A stretch of DNA of 64,000 nt from Methanobacteriota archaeon. Its GTDB lineage: Archaea > Thermoplasmatota > Poseidoniia > Poseidoniales > Thalassarchaeaceae. The position numbers were made by a program, and so were the translations under genes. Below the pieces are notes generated by a model. That model worked only from the letters and a program-made list of their open reading frames with translations. It did not search any database and was not told the DNA's origin. Where the stretch lies: assembly GCA_018650285.1 (NCBI GenBank), contig JABIGF010000020.1, positions 62,001-126,000 on the forward strand, given 5' to 3'. The number at the start of each line of letters is the position of its first letter. Within the stretch, counting starts at the first letter, position 1. Of the stretch, positions 7,334 to 16,619 are shown piece after piece.

Positions 7334-9892
7334 ATGAACGGGCTTCGGACCCAACCGGATATGGGCAAACTTCCCGAAGGGGCATCTTACTCAATTCCGC
7401 TCATTCTTTTCGCATTGGCTCTTATTCCAACCATTATCAGCATACCAATTTTATTTACTGGTCCAGATCACCCCGAAGGTCTCTCAGTATCTCCTCCTGA
7501 AAATCATGAAGCGCTTGCATCAAGTACTCTGTTAGTCATACTAGATGGGCTTCCAGCGTATGTGATGGAGGACCCTGACATGATGCCGAACCTTGTTAAT
7601 TGGACATCTCACGGTTCAAAATTAAATGTGATGACAGGTGAAATCACATTAACAGGTGCTTGTACAAAGGAAATGTCAACAGGTAGGCATGCAACACCTA
7701 TTGACGCTGCGAAAAATTGGGAGGTAAAATATGATGGTAAAGACGACCCTTTCCATTATGCAGAAGATGCCGGAATTGATGTAGCATTTGCAGGATTTTA
7801 TGTCTGGACAAATCTCTTCACAGACGAGCGTTTTGAACATCAAACAGTCTATGATAGTGGCTTTAGTGATGTTTATGATGCAGACAATAAAACATTAGCA
7901 ATCGTGGACAAATGGATTGAAGAAGATTCGAGAGGAATAATGATTGCCCATCTTGGGGGCACTGATCATGCAGGTCACATTTGGGGTGTTGAAACCGAGG
8001 AGTATAGGGAGAAAGCTAGAATCATTGATACTCAACTTGAAGCGATTCGAACCTCCGCTCCTGATGATTGGGCAGTGATGTTTACTGCAGACCATGGTAT
8101 GACTCTAGAAGGTGGTCACGCCATAAGTACTGGCGAGGATGCAATGGCAGTAAATCTCTATGCTACTGGTCCACCATTCATAGCGGGCGGTCAGCAGACG
8201 ATAAATCAGAGAGATATTAGTTCACTTTTTGTTACAATTCATGACCTTGATTTCCCTGTGTCTGCCGATGCTAGGATTCCACTCAATGTCTTTGCAGTAG
8301 ATAACAACATGAAGGTAGAACTTGAGCAATGGAATTGGAATGCTGCGGTTGAGCGGCAGAATTGGTTGAAAGATAACGATCTCAACTATGTTGATGTTTC
8401 ATCGGATACAATTGATTGGGATAGTATTCCAACAGAACCTTTCAAAGAACGCTGGTTAGATATTTTTGGTTCGGTAGCGGCAGTACTAGGAATCATTGTT
8501 ATTGCGTGGTTAAACAAGGGTGAAAAATTTATTCTTGATAGGAAAGCATATGTTTCATTTGGATTGATTGGTATTATTTGGTTGATGAATAATTTGATTT
8601 ATTTTCAATTATATAATTTTAATTTTCATGGCCTATCTATTGCCTGGTTCAGACGAGGGTTCGGAGTATTATTGCCGGCAATTGCAACTATGATTGTGTT
8701 GTCATCTGCATTTGGAAATAGGGAAAAATGGCCAAATTTGATGAAAGCCGGTTTTTCTTGGATGGAAGATAGAACTAGCCAATGGTTCCCACTTGGCTTA
8801 TTGGCAATCTCACTTTGGCAACCGGATGCTAGACTTAGTCCATCTCTATTCTGTTTATTTGCTGCATTAGTTCTAACGCAGTCTCTAAAATCAGACCAAC
8901 ATAAATGGGAAAAGAAGACACTCGTAATAATATTGTTAGTTTCATTATTCCCCATTTGGAACCATATCTCTACCTTGCTAAGTGGTAGTTCATTACAAAA
9001 ATTGACAAAAATTGATTATTTATACAAATTTGAACTTCAATTGGTTAACACCTTCATGACTGAGAATTGGATTTTTGCAATCGCCTTGGTTATCTTTGGT
9101 ATTTGGTTATCCTCTCGTTTGGGTAGTTCCTTGAGGAAGGAAAAGTGGTGGCTTGATGCCTCAATTTTATCTTCTGTAGTTATTTTGCACGCATTTGGAA
9201 ATTCATGGACGGATCGGATTATTCTAATTGCAATTGTTTCTTGTTTCGCAGCAATATTGTTAGCTAAGGGTAGTGAATTGAAGACCCATTTGACATATGC
9301 AGAGTTAGGTACTTTGATGTTGATTATTCCTACTTGGGGTGCTTGGCCTGCAATCATTGTTTTGTTATTATGTAGAATCGTTGTAACACTTTTTGAACAT
9401 GATAAATTATTTGGCGAAGACGAATCTAGTTGGGGTCTAATTTCAAGATTCTTAGCATCTGGCTTAATTCCATATTTCCTATTATGCCTAGTTTGGATTC
9501 ATTATGGTCAATTAACTATGGTTGGATTGATTGAATTCAATCCCTCAAAGTGGGTTGTGACAGGTGGTTTCTTCGGAGAAAGAGTTGATCCGCCAGTTAT
9601 TTGGATGGCATTAATGACAATATTACCAGTATTTCTTTCGTTGATGATGATACTACATTCATGGAATCGTGCGGGAAATTCTCTTCAACCACTTTTTGTT
9701 CTTCTCGCTTATATTTTTGTCACTAGAGCATCCCACTATTGGATGGCATTTGAGCACCCCCAAGTTCTCTTGATGGTTGGATTTAGTTCGTTTATAACAT
9801 TAATTTGGTTGTTTGCATTGTGTATGACTGGTTTATTTACAGATGAAGATATGAATAATTCTCCTCCTGATATGGCCACACATGCTCTCTAA
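7334..9892 (+). CDS. Membrane phosphotransferase of the alkaline phosphatase superfamily, GPI ethanolamine-phosphate-transferase-like
   Basis: An 852-residue protein with an N-terminal anchor helix (about residues 20-42), an extracytoplasmic catalytic domain (about 60-310) and roughly 13-14 C-terminal membrane helices. Metal-site motifs of the alkaline phosphatase superfamily are in order: LVILDGLP, a Thr/Ser nucleophile region TLTGACTKEMSTGRHAT, HLGGTDHAGH, and FTADHGMTLEGGHA. The layout of sulfatase-like domain then many helices is that of eukaryotic GPI ethanolamine phosphate transferases (PIG-N/O/G type). A role in adding phosphoethanolamine or another head group to a lipid or surface glycan is inferred. 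An alternative start is ATG 7361. Confidence 0.75.
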   Translation: MNGLRTQPDMGKLPEGASYSIPLILFALALIPTIISIPILFTGPDHPEGLSVSPPENHEALASSTLLVILDGLPAYVMEDPDMMPNLVNWTSHGSKLNVMTGEITLTGACTKEMSTGRHATPIDAAKNWEVKYDGKDDPFHYAEDAGIDVAFAGFYVWTNLFTDERFEHQTVYDSGFSDVYDADNKTLAIVDKWIEEDSRGIMIAHLGGTDHAGHIWGVETEEYREKARIIDTQLEAIRTSAPDDWAVMFTADHGMTLEGGHAISTGEDAMAVNLYATGPPFIAGGQQTINQRDISSLFVTIHDLDFPVSADARIPLNVFAVDNNMKVELEQWNWNAAVERQNWLKDNDLNYVDVSSDTIDWDSIPTEPFKERWLDIFGSVAAVLGIIVIAWLNKGEKFILDRKAYVSFGLIGIIWLMNNLIYFQLYNFNFHGLSIAWFRRGFGVLLPAIATMIVLSSAFGNREKWPNLMKAGFSWMEDRTSQWFPLGLLAISLWQPDARLSPSLFCLFAALVLTQSLKSDQHKWEKKTLVIILLVSLFPIWNHISTLLSGSSLQKLTKIDYLYKFELQLVNTFMTENWIFAIALVIFGIWLSSRLGSSLRKEKWWLDASILSSVVILHAFGNSWTDRIILIAIVSCFAAILLAKGSELKTHLTYAELGTLMLIIPTWGAWPAIIVLLLCRIVVTLFEHDKLFGEDESSWGLISRFLASGLIPYFLLCLVWIHYGQLTMVGLIEFNPSKWVVTGGFFGERVDPPVIWMALMTILPVFLSLMMILHSWNRAGNSLQPLFVLLAYIFVTRASHYWMAFEHPQVLLMVGFSSFITLIWLFALCMTGLFTDEDMNNSPPDMATHAL

Positions 9893-10176
9893 AACCATTT
9901 GATGATTAGCAATTATGGTGTTGTGACAAAGAAGTTCAAGTTGAATTGTTTAAGTTATGTATATCACACATCCTAACGGGCTTCACTTTTTTGAAATGAC
10001 TGAGAGGAAAAAATGATTGATGATTACCCCTGTTGGAACTTAATTAATTGAATAGAGTTGGTTATTTCAACGACCCGTATTGTTAGGTATGGTCGAAATT
10101 AAAGTTATAATAATCGTGCAATAGTATTTGCAAATAAGGCACACTATGATATGCTTTATTGCTCGCCATCAAATTA

Positions 10177-11859
10177 ATGAGCAATGATTCTAGCCATGGC
10201 ATCATTTCTTTCGTATATAGGCCCTTTGAAATTATTGGCGATGCCCTTGAGCGTAAACTCGGAGTGTTTTCAGTCGTCATTATCTCGCTATCTGCAATGT
10301 TAGGTTCAGGCCTGTTTGTCCTACCTGCATTGGCAATGCTCGATATGGGTGGCCCCGGAATTTGGCTGGCCTATGTGGTGGCTGCCCTGGTTGTGTTGCC
10401 TGGTGCAATCTCAAAATCCGAATTGGCGACTGCGATGCCAGTTTCAGGTGGAGATTACATCTACATCGAGCGAACATTTGGACCAATGTTTGGGACGATT
10501 TCAGGGTTGGGTCTTTGGGCATCTTTCTTGTTGAAAGCAGCGTTTGCATTGATTGGATTCAAGGCCTATCTTTGGGTCTTTGAAGACCTGATTGGAATTT
10601 CAATTAATGTTGAAATCGCAGCGTTGGCCCTACTGGTCGCTATTGTCGGTGTCAACATCATGGGGGTGGAGAAGATCAAGAAAGTGCAGGCCCCCATTGT
10701 CACAGGAGCAGTTGGGTTCCTTGTCATCATCAGTATCTGGGCAGTATTGACAATGGAAATGGATTGGAGTCGCCCAACTGGGCCAGGAGCATATGGAGGT
10801 GGTTGGGAAGCGGTTGCAGGCACGGCAGCGTTTGTTTTCGTCTCCTTTTCTGGAGTCACAAAGATTGCCGCAATTGCCGAAGAAATAAAACGACCGAGCA
10901 AGAATATACCCTCTGGAATTCTCCTCTCTCTGTTCATCAGTACGCTTCTTTATGCTGGAATTGCCTACATTATGATGGCCGCAGTGGACCCTGCAAGTTA
11001 TGTAACTGCAAGTGGAGCGCGAGAGGATCCAATCTACGTCTTTGCGAATGCTGTCGGAGGGAAGATTGTGGGCTACATTGCAGCGGGTTTGGCTGTCATC
11101 ACGATGACATCGATGGCACTCGCTGGAATCATGGCAGCATCGCGATATCCTTTCGCGATGGCAAGAGACAACTTATTGCCAGAAGCACTTGAAAATGTTC
11201 ACTCTAAATTTCAGACACCGCATTTGGCCATTGTAGGAACTGGCCTAGCGATGGCAGTATCGATTCTTGTTCTACCTGTGCATGATGTAGCAAAATTGGC
11301 ATCAGGTTTTCAAATCATGATTTTCATTATCATCAATTTAGCAGTCATTGTCCTGAGAAGAGCATCGGTGGCCCATTCTTGGTACACGCCTGAATGGAAA
11401 TCCCCACTATTTCCTTTCTTCCAAATCATAGGGGTTATAGGCGGTGGGACGTTAGTCTATTTGATGGGTGAGGAAGCAATTATGGGTGCTATTGCTTGCT
11501 GTTTACTTGGATTAATAATCTATTTTTCATATGGTAAATCAAGAGCGCATCCAACACTAACTCCATGGCGAACTGTTAGAACAGAATTTACAAATCAAAG
11601 CCAACATGAAAAGGAAAAACGTTGGTTAGTATTTCATGCCTGTTGTGATAAATCACATCCTAATCATTTAACTGAACGTGAATTTGTGAATGCTATGCGC
11701 ATTTTAACTCCACACTATGATGATTTCCATTTGCGCAATTTATTCCATGAAATAGACACCAACGGAAATGGAATAATAGATGTCGATGAATTCTTATCAG
11801 AATTTGATACCGATATATTGCCACCTAATGCCACATGTGCGATAAAAGAATCAGAATGA
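10177..11859 (+). CDS. APC-superfamily amino acid permease with C-terminal EF-hand domain
   Basis: About 560 residues. The first 450 form a 12-helix APC transporter: GSGLFVLPALA in helix 1, SKSELATAMPVSGGDYIYIE after helix 2, and FVSFSGVTKIAAIAEEIKRP in helix 6 region. After the last helix comes a cytosolic tail with a canonical EF-hand loop, DTNGNGIIDVDE (residues 527-538), preceded by a degenerate one (CDKSHPNHLTEREF). Ca2+ could therefore gate transport; this is inference. A TTG six codons upstream (10159) is an alternative start. The transporter part looks richer in G+C than both its own tail and its neighbours. Confidence 0.85.
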   Translation: MSNDSSHGIISFVYRPFEIIGDALERKLGVFSVVIISLSAMLGSGLFVLPALAMLDMGGPGIWLAYVVAALVVLPGAISKSELATAMPVSGGDYIYIERTFGPMFGTISGLGLWASFLLKAAFALIGFKAYLWVFEDLIGISINVEIAALALLVAIVGVNIMGVEKIKKVQAPIVTGAVGFLVIISIWAVLTMEMDWSRPTGPGAYGGGWEAVAGTAAFVFVSFSGVTKIAAIAEEIKRPSKNIPSGILLSLFISTLLYAGIAYIMMAAVDPASYVTASGAREDPIYVFANAVGGKIVGYIAAGLAVITMTSMALAGIMAASRYPFAMARDNLLPEALENVHSKFQTPHLAIVGTGLAMAVSILVLPVHDVAKLASGFQIMIFIIINLAVIVLRRASVAHSWYTPEWKSPLFPFFQIIGVIGGGTLVYLMGEEAIMGAIACCLLGLIIYFSYGKSRAHPTLTPWRTVRTEFTNQSQHEKEKRWLVFHACCDKSHPNHLTEREFVNAMRILTPHYDDFHLRNLFHEIDTNGNGIIDVDEFLSEFDTDILPPNATCAIKESE

Positions 11860-11867
11860 AATCATTT

Positions 11868-13385
11868 TCATTCGTCATATAGGCAAATATTGACGGCGTG
11901 AGAATAGAAAGAAAGGCTCCACCGCCCCCCTTCTCTGCCAACTCCAGAGTGTTTTACCCCACCAAAAGGAGTGCGTAAGTCGCGGTGTAGCCAAGTATTG
12001 ACCCATACCATCCCGGTATCAATTCCTTCAGCAATTCTCTTTCCCTTTTCCAAGTCGCGAGTCCACACACTTCCTGCTAATCCGTAGTCGGTGGCATTGG
12101 CGATAGCCAAAGCTTCCTCTTCATCAGCAAATGGATGTAAGGTGACAACGGGGCCGAAGATTTCCTCTGTAGCACAACGTGATTCAGGAGATAGCCCTTC
12201 AATTACTGTTGGCGAAAGCCAATTTCCATTGGCAAATTGTTCTGGAATGCCTTCTGGTTTATTCCCACCTGCTAGGATTCGTCCCCCTTCTTCTTGTGAT
12301 AGGGTGATGTAACTCATTACTTTCTCAAGATGGTCAGATGAAACTAGGGCTCCAAGTGTAGTGTCAGGGTCTGAAGGGTCGCCAACAGGCATATCGTTGA
12401 CAGCGGTGAGAAATTTCCCAACAAATTCATCATAGATACTTTCTTCAATTAATATTCGTGAACCACAGAGGCAGACTTGTCCTTGGTTTAGAAAACCGGC
12501 CCTTACAACTCCAGGGATGGTGGCATCAAGGTCAGCATCTGCACAAACAATTGTTGCATTTTTACCACCAAGTTCAAGGCTTAGTTTTTTGAAATTAGAA
12601 GCGGCAGAAGCAGCAACTGCGGCGCCGGTGGCCGTCCCTCCAGTGAATGAAATTAGGTCAACATCATGATGACTTGTGAGCGCAGAGCCCGCATTTATTC
12701 CTGTGCCATGAACTAGATTGAATACACCTGCTGGCAGGCCGACATCATCAATTATTTCAGCCAACAAACTCGCAGTCATAGGTGTCAATTCAGACGGTTT
12801 TGCCACAACTGTATTTCCCATTGCTAAAGCCGGTGCGACTTTCCAACTCAAGAGGTAGAGTGGCAAATTCCAAGGCGTGATTAATCCAGCCACACCTACT
12901 GGTTTGTAGATTACATGGTTTGTCGCATTAGTCATTTCAAAAGTTTCAGGTGTGAATTCTCTAACTTGTTCGGCGAAAAATCTGAAATTAGCTATTGAAC
13001 GGGCAGCATCAACACTTCTGGCTAATGTTATCGGTTTACCTGTATCAAGAGATTCTAGTTGTGCAACTTCTTCTGAACGCACTTCAAGAGCATCCGCAAT
13101 TTTGTCTAGCCAAGTTGCTCGTTCTTCACGACTGAAGGCAGCCCATTCAGGAAGGGCTGAGCGAGCAGCCGTGACAGCAGCATCAATGTCATCTTCATTT
13201 GAATTAGGAACTCTAGCAATTCTCATTCCTGTAACCGGAGAGAGGTCATTCAACCACTCTTCTGAGGCAGCAGTAGTAAATTCTCCATCGATGTAGTTGA
13301 GTAAGTCAGGAATATCTCCATCATCAGGGTCAAGTAAGCAAGGTTTGCAGCCAGAATTGCAACATTCGTCTCCCATTCCACTCAT
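11868..13385 (-). CDS. Aldehyde dehydrogenase with Cys-rich N-terminal motif
   Basis: About 505 residues from the ATG at 13385, which lies two bases after the stop of the upstream asparaginase-like gene. NAD(P)-dependent ALDH motifs are intact: TPWNLPLYLLSWK (N173), LSLELGGKN (Glu271) and the nucleophile in NQGQVCLCG (C305). The family oxidises semialdehydes to acids; the best match in kind is the hydroxymuconic/aminomuconic semialdehyde dehydrogenase group, fitting the dioxygenase genes at 4.8-6.6 kb. Unusually, the N terminus carries ECCNSGCKPCLLD (C8, C9, C13, C16), a pattern like the short Cys motif of oxidoreductase-like N-terminal domains. Last gene of a five-gene operon. Confidence 0.88.
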   Translation of the reverse strand: MSGMGDECCNSGCKPCLLDPDDGDIPDLLNYIDGEFTTAASEEWLNDLSPVTGMRIARVPNSNEDDIDAAVTAARSALPEWAAFSREERATWLDKIADALEVRSEEVAQLESLDTGKPITLARSVDAARSIANFRFFAEQVREFTPETFEMTNATNHVIYKPVGVAGLITPWNLPLYLLSWKVAPALAMGNTVVAKPSELTPMTASLLAEIIDDVGLPAGVFNLVHGTGINAGSALTSHHDVDLISFTGGTATGAAVAASAASNFKKLSLELGGKNATIVCADADLDATIPGVVRAGFLNQGQVCLCGSRILIEESIYDEFVGKFLTAVNDMPVGDPSDPDTTLGALVSSDHLEKVMSYITLSQEEGGRILAGGNKPEGIPEQFANGNWLSPTVIEGLSPESRCATEEIFGPVVTLHPFADEEEALAIANATDYGLAGSVWTRDLEKGKRIAEGIDTGMVWVNTWLHRDLRTPFGGVKHSGVGREGGRWSLSFYSHAVNICLYDE

Positions 13386-13387
13386 CC

Positions 13388-14548
13388 TCACGGGTTTTTG
13401 GTTGGTGAGCCAACATGATTTGACATGGCCGAGTATTGACGCCAGTCGTAATACCAACGGTCACTATCAGGGTCCCATTCATCCCAAGTCACCACAGTTT
13501 CTAGTTTTTCTAGAAGTTCAGGAGGTACAACACCAGGGACGATAAATGCCTTCTGTCTATGAAGTGGGTAGGGGTTTCGCAACTCAATACCAAGTACTCC
13601 AAGAACAGCACGAGCAACATACCAAGTTGCTTGAGCATTCCACCCATGGGCAATTTTGATTGTTATTCCTAGCCCCTTAGGATAATCTGGATGTATTACT
13701 GATAGCCCAAGAAGCCCGTCTGCTCCTTCTTTTGCAAGAACCATTCCATTTCCAGCTTTGAGTATGGTTGAGTCTAGGCGATTGAAACCGCCGACCAAAT
13801 CAGGATGACTACACATGGCTTGCCAAATCCAATCATCATCTTTGGTTGTGGCTAATCCTGCAAACATTATTGCTAATTCATTGACTGTGTTGGAGACGGT
13901 TGGTAAGCCACATCCATCCTTTGCAACACGCACAGGCTCCCAATCTGGTTGACCCAAAAAATCCCTCAATGTTTCAATGAATAGTGGGAACCAATCTGAT
14001 TGTGGTAAAGTGTAACCAGCACGATTGATTCCTTTCAATCGCAACGCTTTGAGAATTGCAGCATGTTCGCCTGAACAGGTATGGAACCAACGGCGAGGTC
14101 GACGTACTTGTCTGCCAAATTGAACTAGAGGTACATCTAGCGGGCATTGCATTAATCCCCATTCGGATTCACTTAGAATTGATTGTGCGGTTGCAACGTG
14201 TTCAGTATCTCCATTATGCGACGAACATGAAATTGCTTTTTGCTCCCATGATAATTCATTGTCAAGTACATCAACAAATGTTTTCATCATTAGCGGTTTC
14301 ATCATTGAGCGGCCATAACAGAGAACATTACCGCCAAAAGAATGGATCACTTCAGTTCCATGAGCCCAAGCCACCGCTCCATGAATCGTATTTTCACTGA
14401 CATCATTTCTTCTGAAATCAACTAGTGGTTCCCATTCAACATCTCTGCCCGTTGGTATTCCTTCATGAATTTCCCCAAGAGGTGTGGTGGGATATACTCC
14501 TGAGCCAGGCCTTCCAGGGGCGACAGATGATGGCTTTTTATCCGACAT
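13388..14548 (-). CDS. Asparaginase II-type amidohydrolase
   Basis: About 386 residues from the ATG at 14548, one base past the TAA of the upstream gene and 8 bases after a GGGGG ribosome-binding site; an ATG at 14563 is the alternative. It matches the L-asparaginase II family (distinct from the Ntn and type I/II enterobacterial asparaginases) through SSHNGDTEHVATA, FHTCSGEHAAILKA and AKDGCGLPTVSNTVNELA. Family members are assigned amide hydrolysis, poorly tested biochemically. Inside an operon of oxidoreductases and next to a formyltransferase-fold protein, it may remove an amide from a ring-cleavage product rather than from asparagine; that is inference. Confidence 0.8.
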   Translation of the reverse strand: MSDKKPSSVAPGRPGSGVYPTTPLGEIHEGIPTGRDVEWEPLVDFRRNDVSENTIHGAVAWAHGTEVIHSFGGNVLCYGRSMMKPLMMKTFVDVLDNELSWEQKAISCSSHNGDTEHVATAQSILSESEWGLMQCPLDVPLVQFGRQVRRPRRWFHTCSGEHAAILKALRLKGINRAGYTLPQSDWFPLFIETLRDFLGQPDWEPVRVAKDGCGLPTVSNTVNELAIMFAGLATTKDDDWIWQAMCSHPDLVGGFNRLDSTILKAGNGMVLAKEGADGLLGLSVIHPDYPKGLGITIKIAHGWNAQATWYVARAVLGVLGIELRNPYPLHRQKAFIVPGVVPPELLEKLETVVTWDEWDPDSDRWYYDWRQYSAMSNHVGSPTKNP

Positions 14549-14549
14549 T

Positions 14550-15788
14550 TTAGTTGCCCCCATTAACTATTGTTGCAACATTATTCATGAACGCAGTCAT
14601 ATCTCGTTGGACCCTTTCTGAATCGTGGCGGAAGAAGTCAAACCATAACATCAGACGGTCGTCGGGGTGGAATCTTTCAATAATTTGTGCTGCAACTTCT
14701 TCAGCATTCCCAATAACAGCGTTATTTGTTGCTTTGGCAACTTTTGCCGGGTCGATTGTTCCTTCAAGTGCTCTCCAGTAGGAGTTTAGTGTCGCTTCTG
14801 CTTCAGCATGTGCTGCTAAAGAGCGCTCTTCAGGAGAGAGATTTTCTTCGTTGTTTAGGAAGACCATGAGAGTACGTGGCATCATATTACGTTGCCAATC
14901 TCCTCCGTCTGGATGGTATGATTCAGCCATTCGTTCGTGGGTTGCTTCAATTTGTTTTGGTGGTGTTATTGAAAGATTGAATACTTGCACTGGGCGATGC
15001 CGATTAGCTTCTATTTGCAGAGCAGGTTCGTGACTTCCTAAGATTAGTGTTAACAAATCTCTATTCCAATTTTGTGGGATGCATTTGATATCTTCAAATT
15101 CATATCGTTGAGCGAACTCAATTTCAAGTGGTGGTTCACTGAGTCCTCTAACTTCAATAGCCGCCGTTTGTACTGCTTCCCAATCTTCATCACTACGGAA
15201 ATTATCTCTACTCAAGATTGTACTTCTTACGCTGTCCGAGGAAAAAGCCTCACCATTTACAAGGCGGAGGAAAATTTCACTTGCTTCCCAGAAGATTTGT
15301 CCTCGTAAAGCAGGCCATGCAGCCTCTTCTACAGCATCTCTTGGAACAACTCCATATGGTGATGCCATGAACTGGAAGCGACCTGCTGAATAACCAATGT
15401 GTAACTTTCTATCATCTCCTCTTAATTCTTGCAAAGCGCAAAAGTTCCCTACTCTTTCTGCCACTGCAATGGGGCCACCATTGGCTAATATTGCAAGAAC
15501 AGCTGCACCGATTTCAATATTTTTTGTTTCAGCAAAAGATAGTGCTGCTAGTTGAAAGAAATCAGTACAGAGTCCCACTTCACCTTCCCAGTGAGGTATC
15601 ACTGGATTGCGATTACTCTTTTGAGTCTCTGTTGATAGATGAGCCTGAGCAATCCAAGCGACACCATATCCTAATTCATCTGCGTGTTTTAGTTGTTGAA
15701 AATAATTGGAATACATTGTTTGTTCATCAGGGCAGTAACCGGACGAGTCGGGGGTTTGGGAAATTGAAAAGAAAATATCAAATTCCAC
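14550..15788 (-). CDS. Luciferase-like (LLM) flavin-dependent monooxygenase
   Basis: A 412-residue protein of the LLM class: MEFDIFFSISQTPD as beta-1, ADELGYGVAWIAQAHLS (family motif around the active-site His), then ALQELRGDDRKLHIGYSAGRF as the FMN phosphate region. The C-terminal part has the expected VIGNAEEVAAQIIERFHPDDRLMLW segment. Such enzymes use FMNH2 and O2 to oxygenate small organic compounds. It starts with GTG, behind an AGGTGG site that overlaps the stop of the SDR gene, so it is translated with the operon. A ring- or side-chain-oxygenating step is plausible. A flavin reductase is not seen in the window. Confidence 0.85.
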   Translation of the reverse strand: MEFDIFFSISQTPDSSGYCPDEQTMYSNYFQQLKHADELGYGVAWIAQAHLSTETQKSNRNPVIPHWEGEVGLCTDFFQLAALSFAETKNIEIGAAVLAILANGGPIAVAERVGNFCALQELRGDDRKLHIGYSAGRFQFMASPYGVVPRDAVEEAAWPALRGQIFWEASEIFLRLVNGEAFSSDSVRSTILSRDNFRSDEDWEAVQTAAIEVRGLSEPPLEIEFAQRYEFEDIKCIPQNWNRDLLTLILGSHEPALQIEANRHRPVQVFNLSITPPKQIEATHERMAESYHPDGGDWQRNMMPRTLMVFLNNEENLSPEERSLAAHAEAEATLNSYWRALEGTIDPAKVAKATNNAVIGNAEEVAAQIIERFHPDDRLMLWFDFFRHDSERVQRDMTAFMNNVATIVNGGN

Positions 15789-15797
15789 AAAACCACC

Positions 15798-16619
15798 TCA
15801 GATTGAACGCATTCTTCCGCCATCTACTGCAAGAGAAACTCCTCGTATTGCACCACCTGCTTCGGTGCACAAAAAGGCGATTGCAGCAGCAGTTTCAGAT
15901 GGGTCAATGAGTCTCTCAGCAGGGACTCCTGCTAGCCATCCTGCACGTACATCATCTGGGGTACAACCACGTTTCTCAGAAATCTGATTTGCTAGTGAAT
16001 CAAGTCTTCCAGTATCGGTGAAACCAGGTAAAATGTTGTTGATGCTTATGCATGCGGGCAACTCAGTTGCAAGTGTCTTAGACCAGCCCGCCATTGCTCC
16101 TCTTACTGTGTTAGATACACCAAGGTTAGCAATCGGTTCACGAACTGATGTTGAGATGATATTGACAATTCTTCCATATCCCTCTTCAACCATACTTGGG
16201 ACACAATGTCTAACCATTTTTTGGGCAGCAAATAAGTGGCGGCGTAATGGTTTGAGAAAGTCATCCTCATTTGCATCTAATAGTGCACCTGAAGGTGGCC
16301 CCGACGCATTGTTTACAAGAATGTGAATAGGGCTATTTTCTTCAATGTGCTTTGGGATTAAGCCATCAATTGCTCTGCCATCTTCTAAGTCAATTGGAAT
16401 TACAAAGGCGTTCGCTGCTCCTGCTTCAATGCATTCGTTGGCTAGCGCAGTCAATTTATCTACTGATCTAGAAATCAAAGTCAATTCTGCCCCTGCATTC
16501 GCCAGCGCTAAGGCTGTAGAGCGGCCAATTCCTGATGAAGCACCACAAACAATTGCATGTTTTCCTGCTAATGAGTCCGCTGCTAAAGGTGAGTTTACAT
16601 TCATTTTTTTCACATCCAT
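15798..16619 (-). CDS. Short-chain dehydrogenase/reductase with altered catalytic Tyr/Lys
   Basis: A 273-residue SDR. The NAD(P)-binding GASSGIGRS motif (about residues 26-34), LVNNASGP and GRIVNIIST are clear. Where classical SDRs have YxxxK, this one reads LGVSNTVRGAMAGWSKTLA, so Tyr and Lys appear replaced by Asn and Arg. The C-terminal LPGFTDTGR and AVDGGRMRSI are normal. The same change occurs in some FabG-like SDR branches, so it may be a real subfamily rather than a dead enzyme. Its ATG overlaps the upstream stop (TAATG), giving tight coupling to the formyltransferase gene. Confidence 0.85.
   Translation of the reverse strand: MDVKKMNVNSPLAADSLAGKHAIVCGASSGIGRSTALALANAGAELTLISRSVDKLTALANECIEAGAANAFVIPIDLEDGRAIDGLIPKHIEENSPIHILVNNASGPPSGALLDANEDDFLKPLRRHLFAAQKMVRHCVPSMVEEGYGRIVNIISTSVREPIANLGVSNTVRGAMAGWSKTLATELPACISINNILPGFTDTGRLDSLANQISEKRGCTPDDVRAGWLAGVPAERLIDPSETAAAIAFLCTEAGGAIRGVSLAVDGGRMRSI

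Noticed and set aside
9893-10176. Possible hidden gene or RNA between the phosphotransferase-like gene and the permease
   Set aside because: AT-rich, no good frame, no tRNA fold or strong palindrome; I see nothing beyond possible promoter sequence.
13386-13457. Longer aldehyde dehydrogenase start at 13457
   Set aside because: It would overlap the asparaginase-like gene by 70 bases; ATG 13385 follows the upstream stop by two bases.
14550-15788. RutA-like pyrimidine oxygenase with the RidA protein as RutC
   Set aside because: The LLM protein and RidA gene are 10 kb apart in different units, and no RutB, RutD, RutE or RutF-like gene is present.
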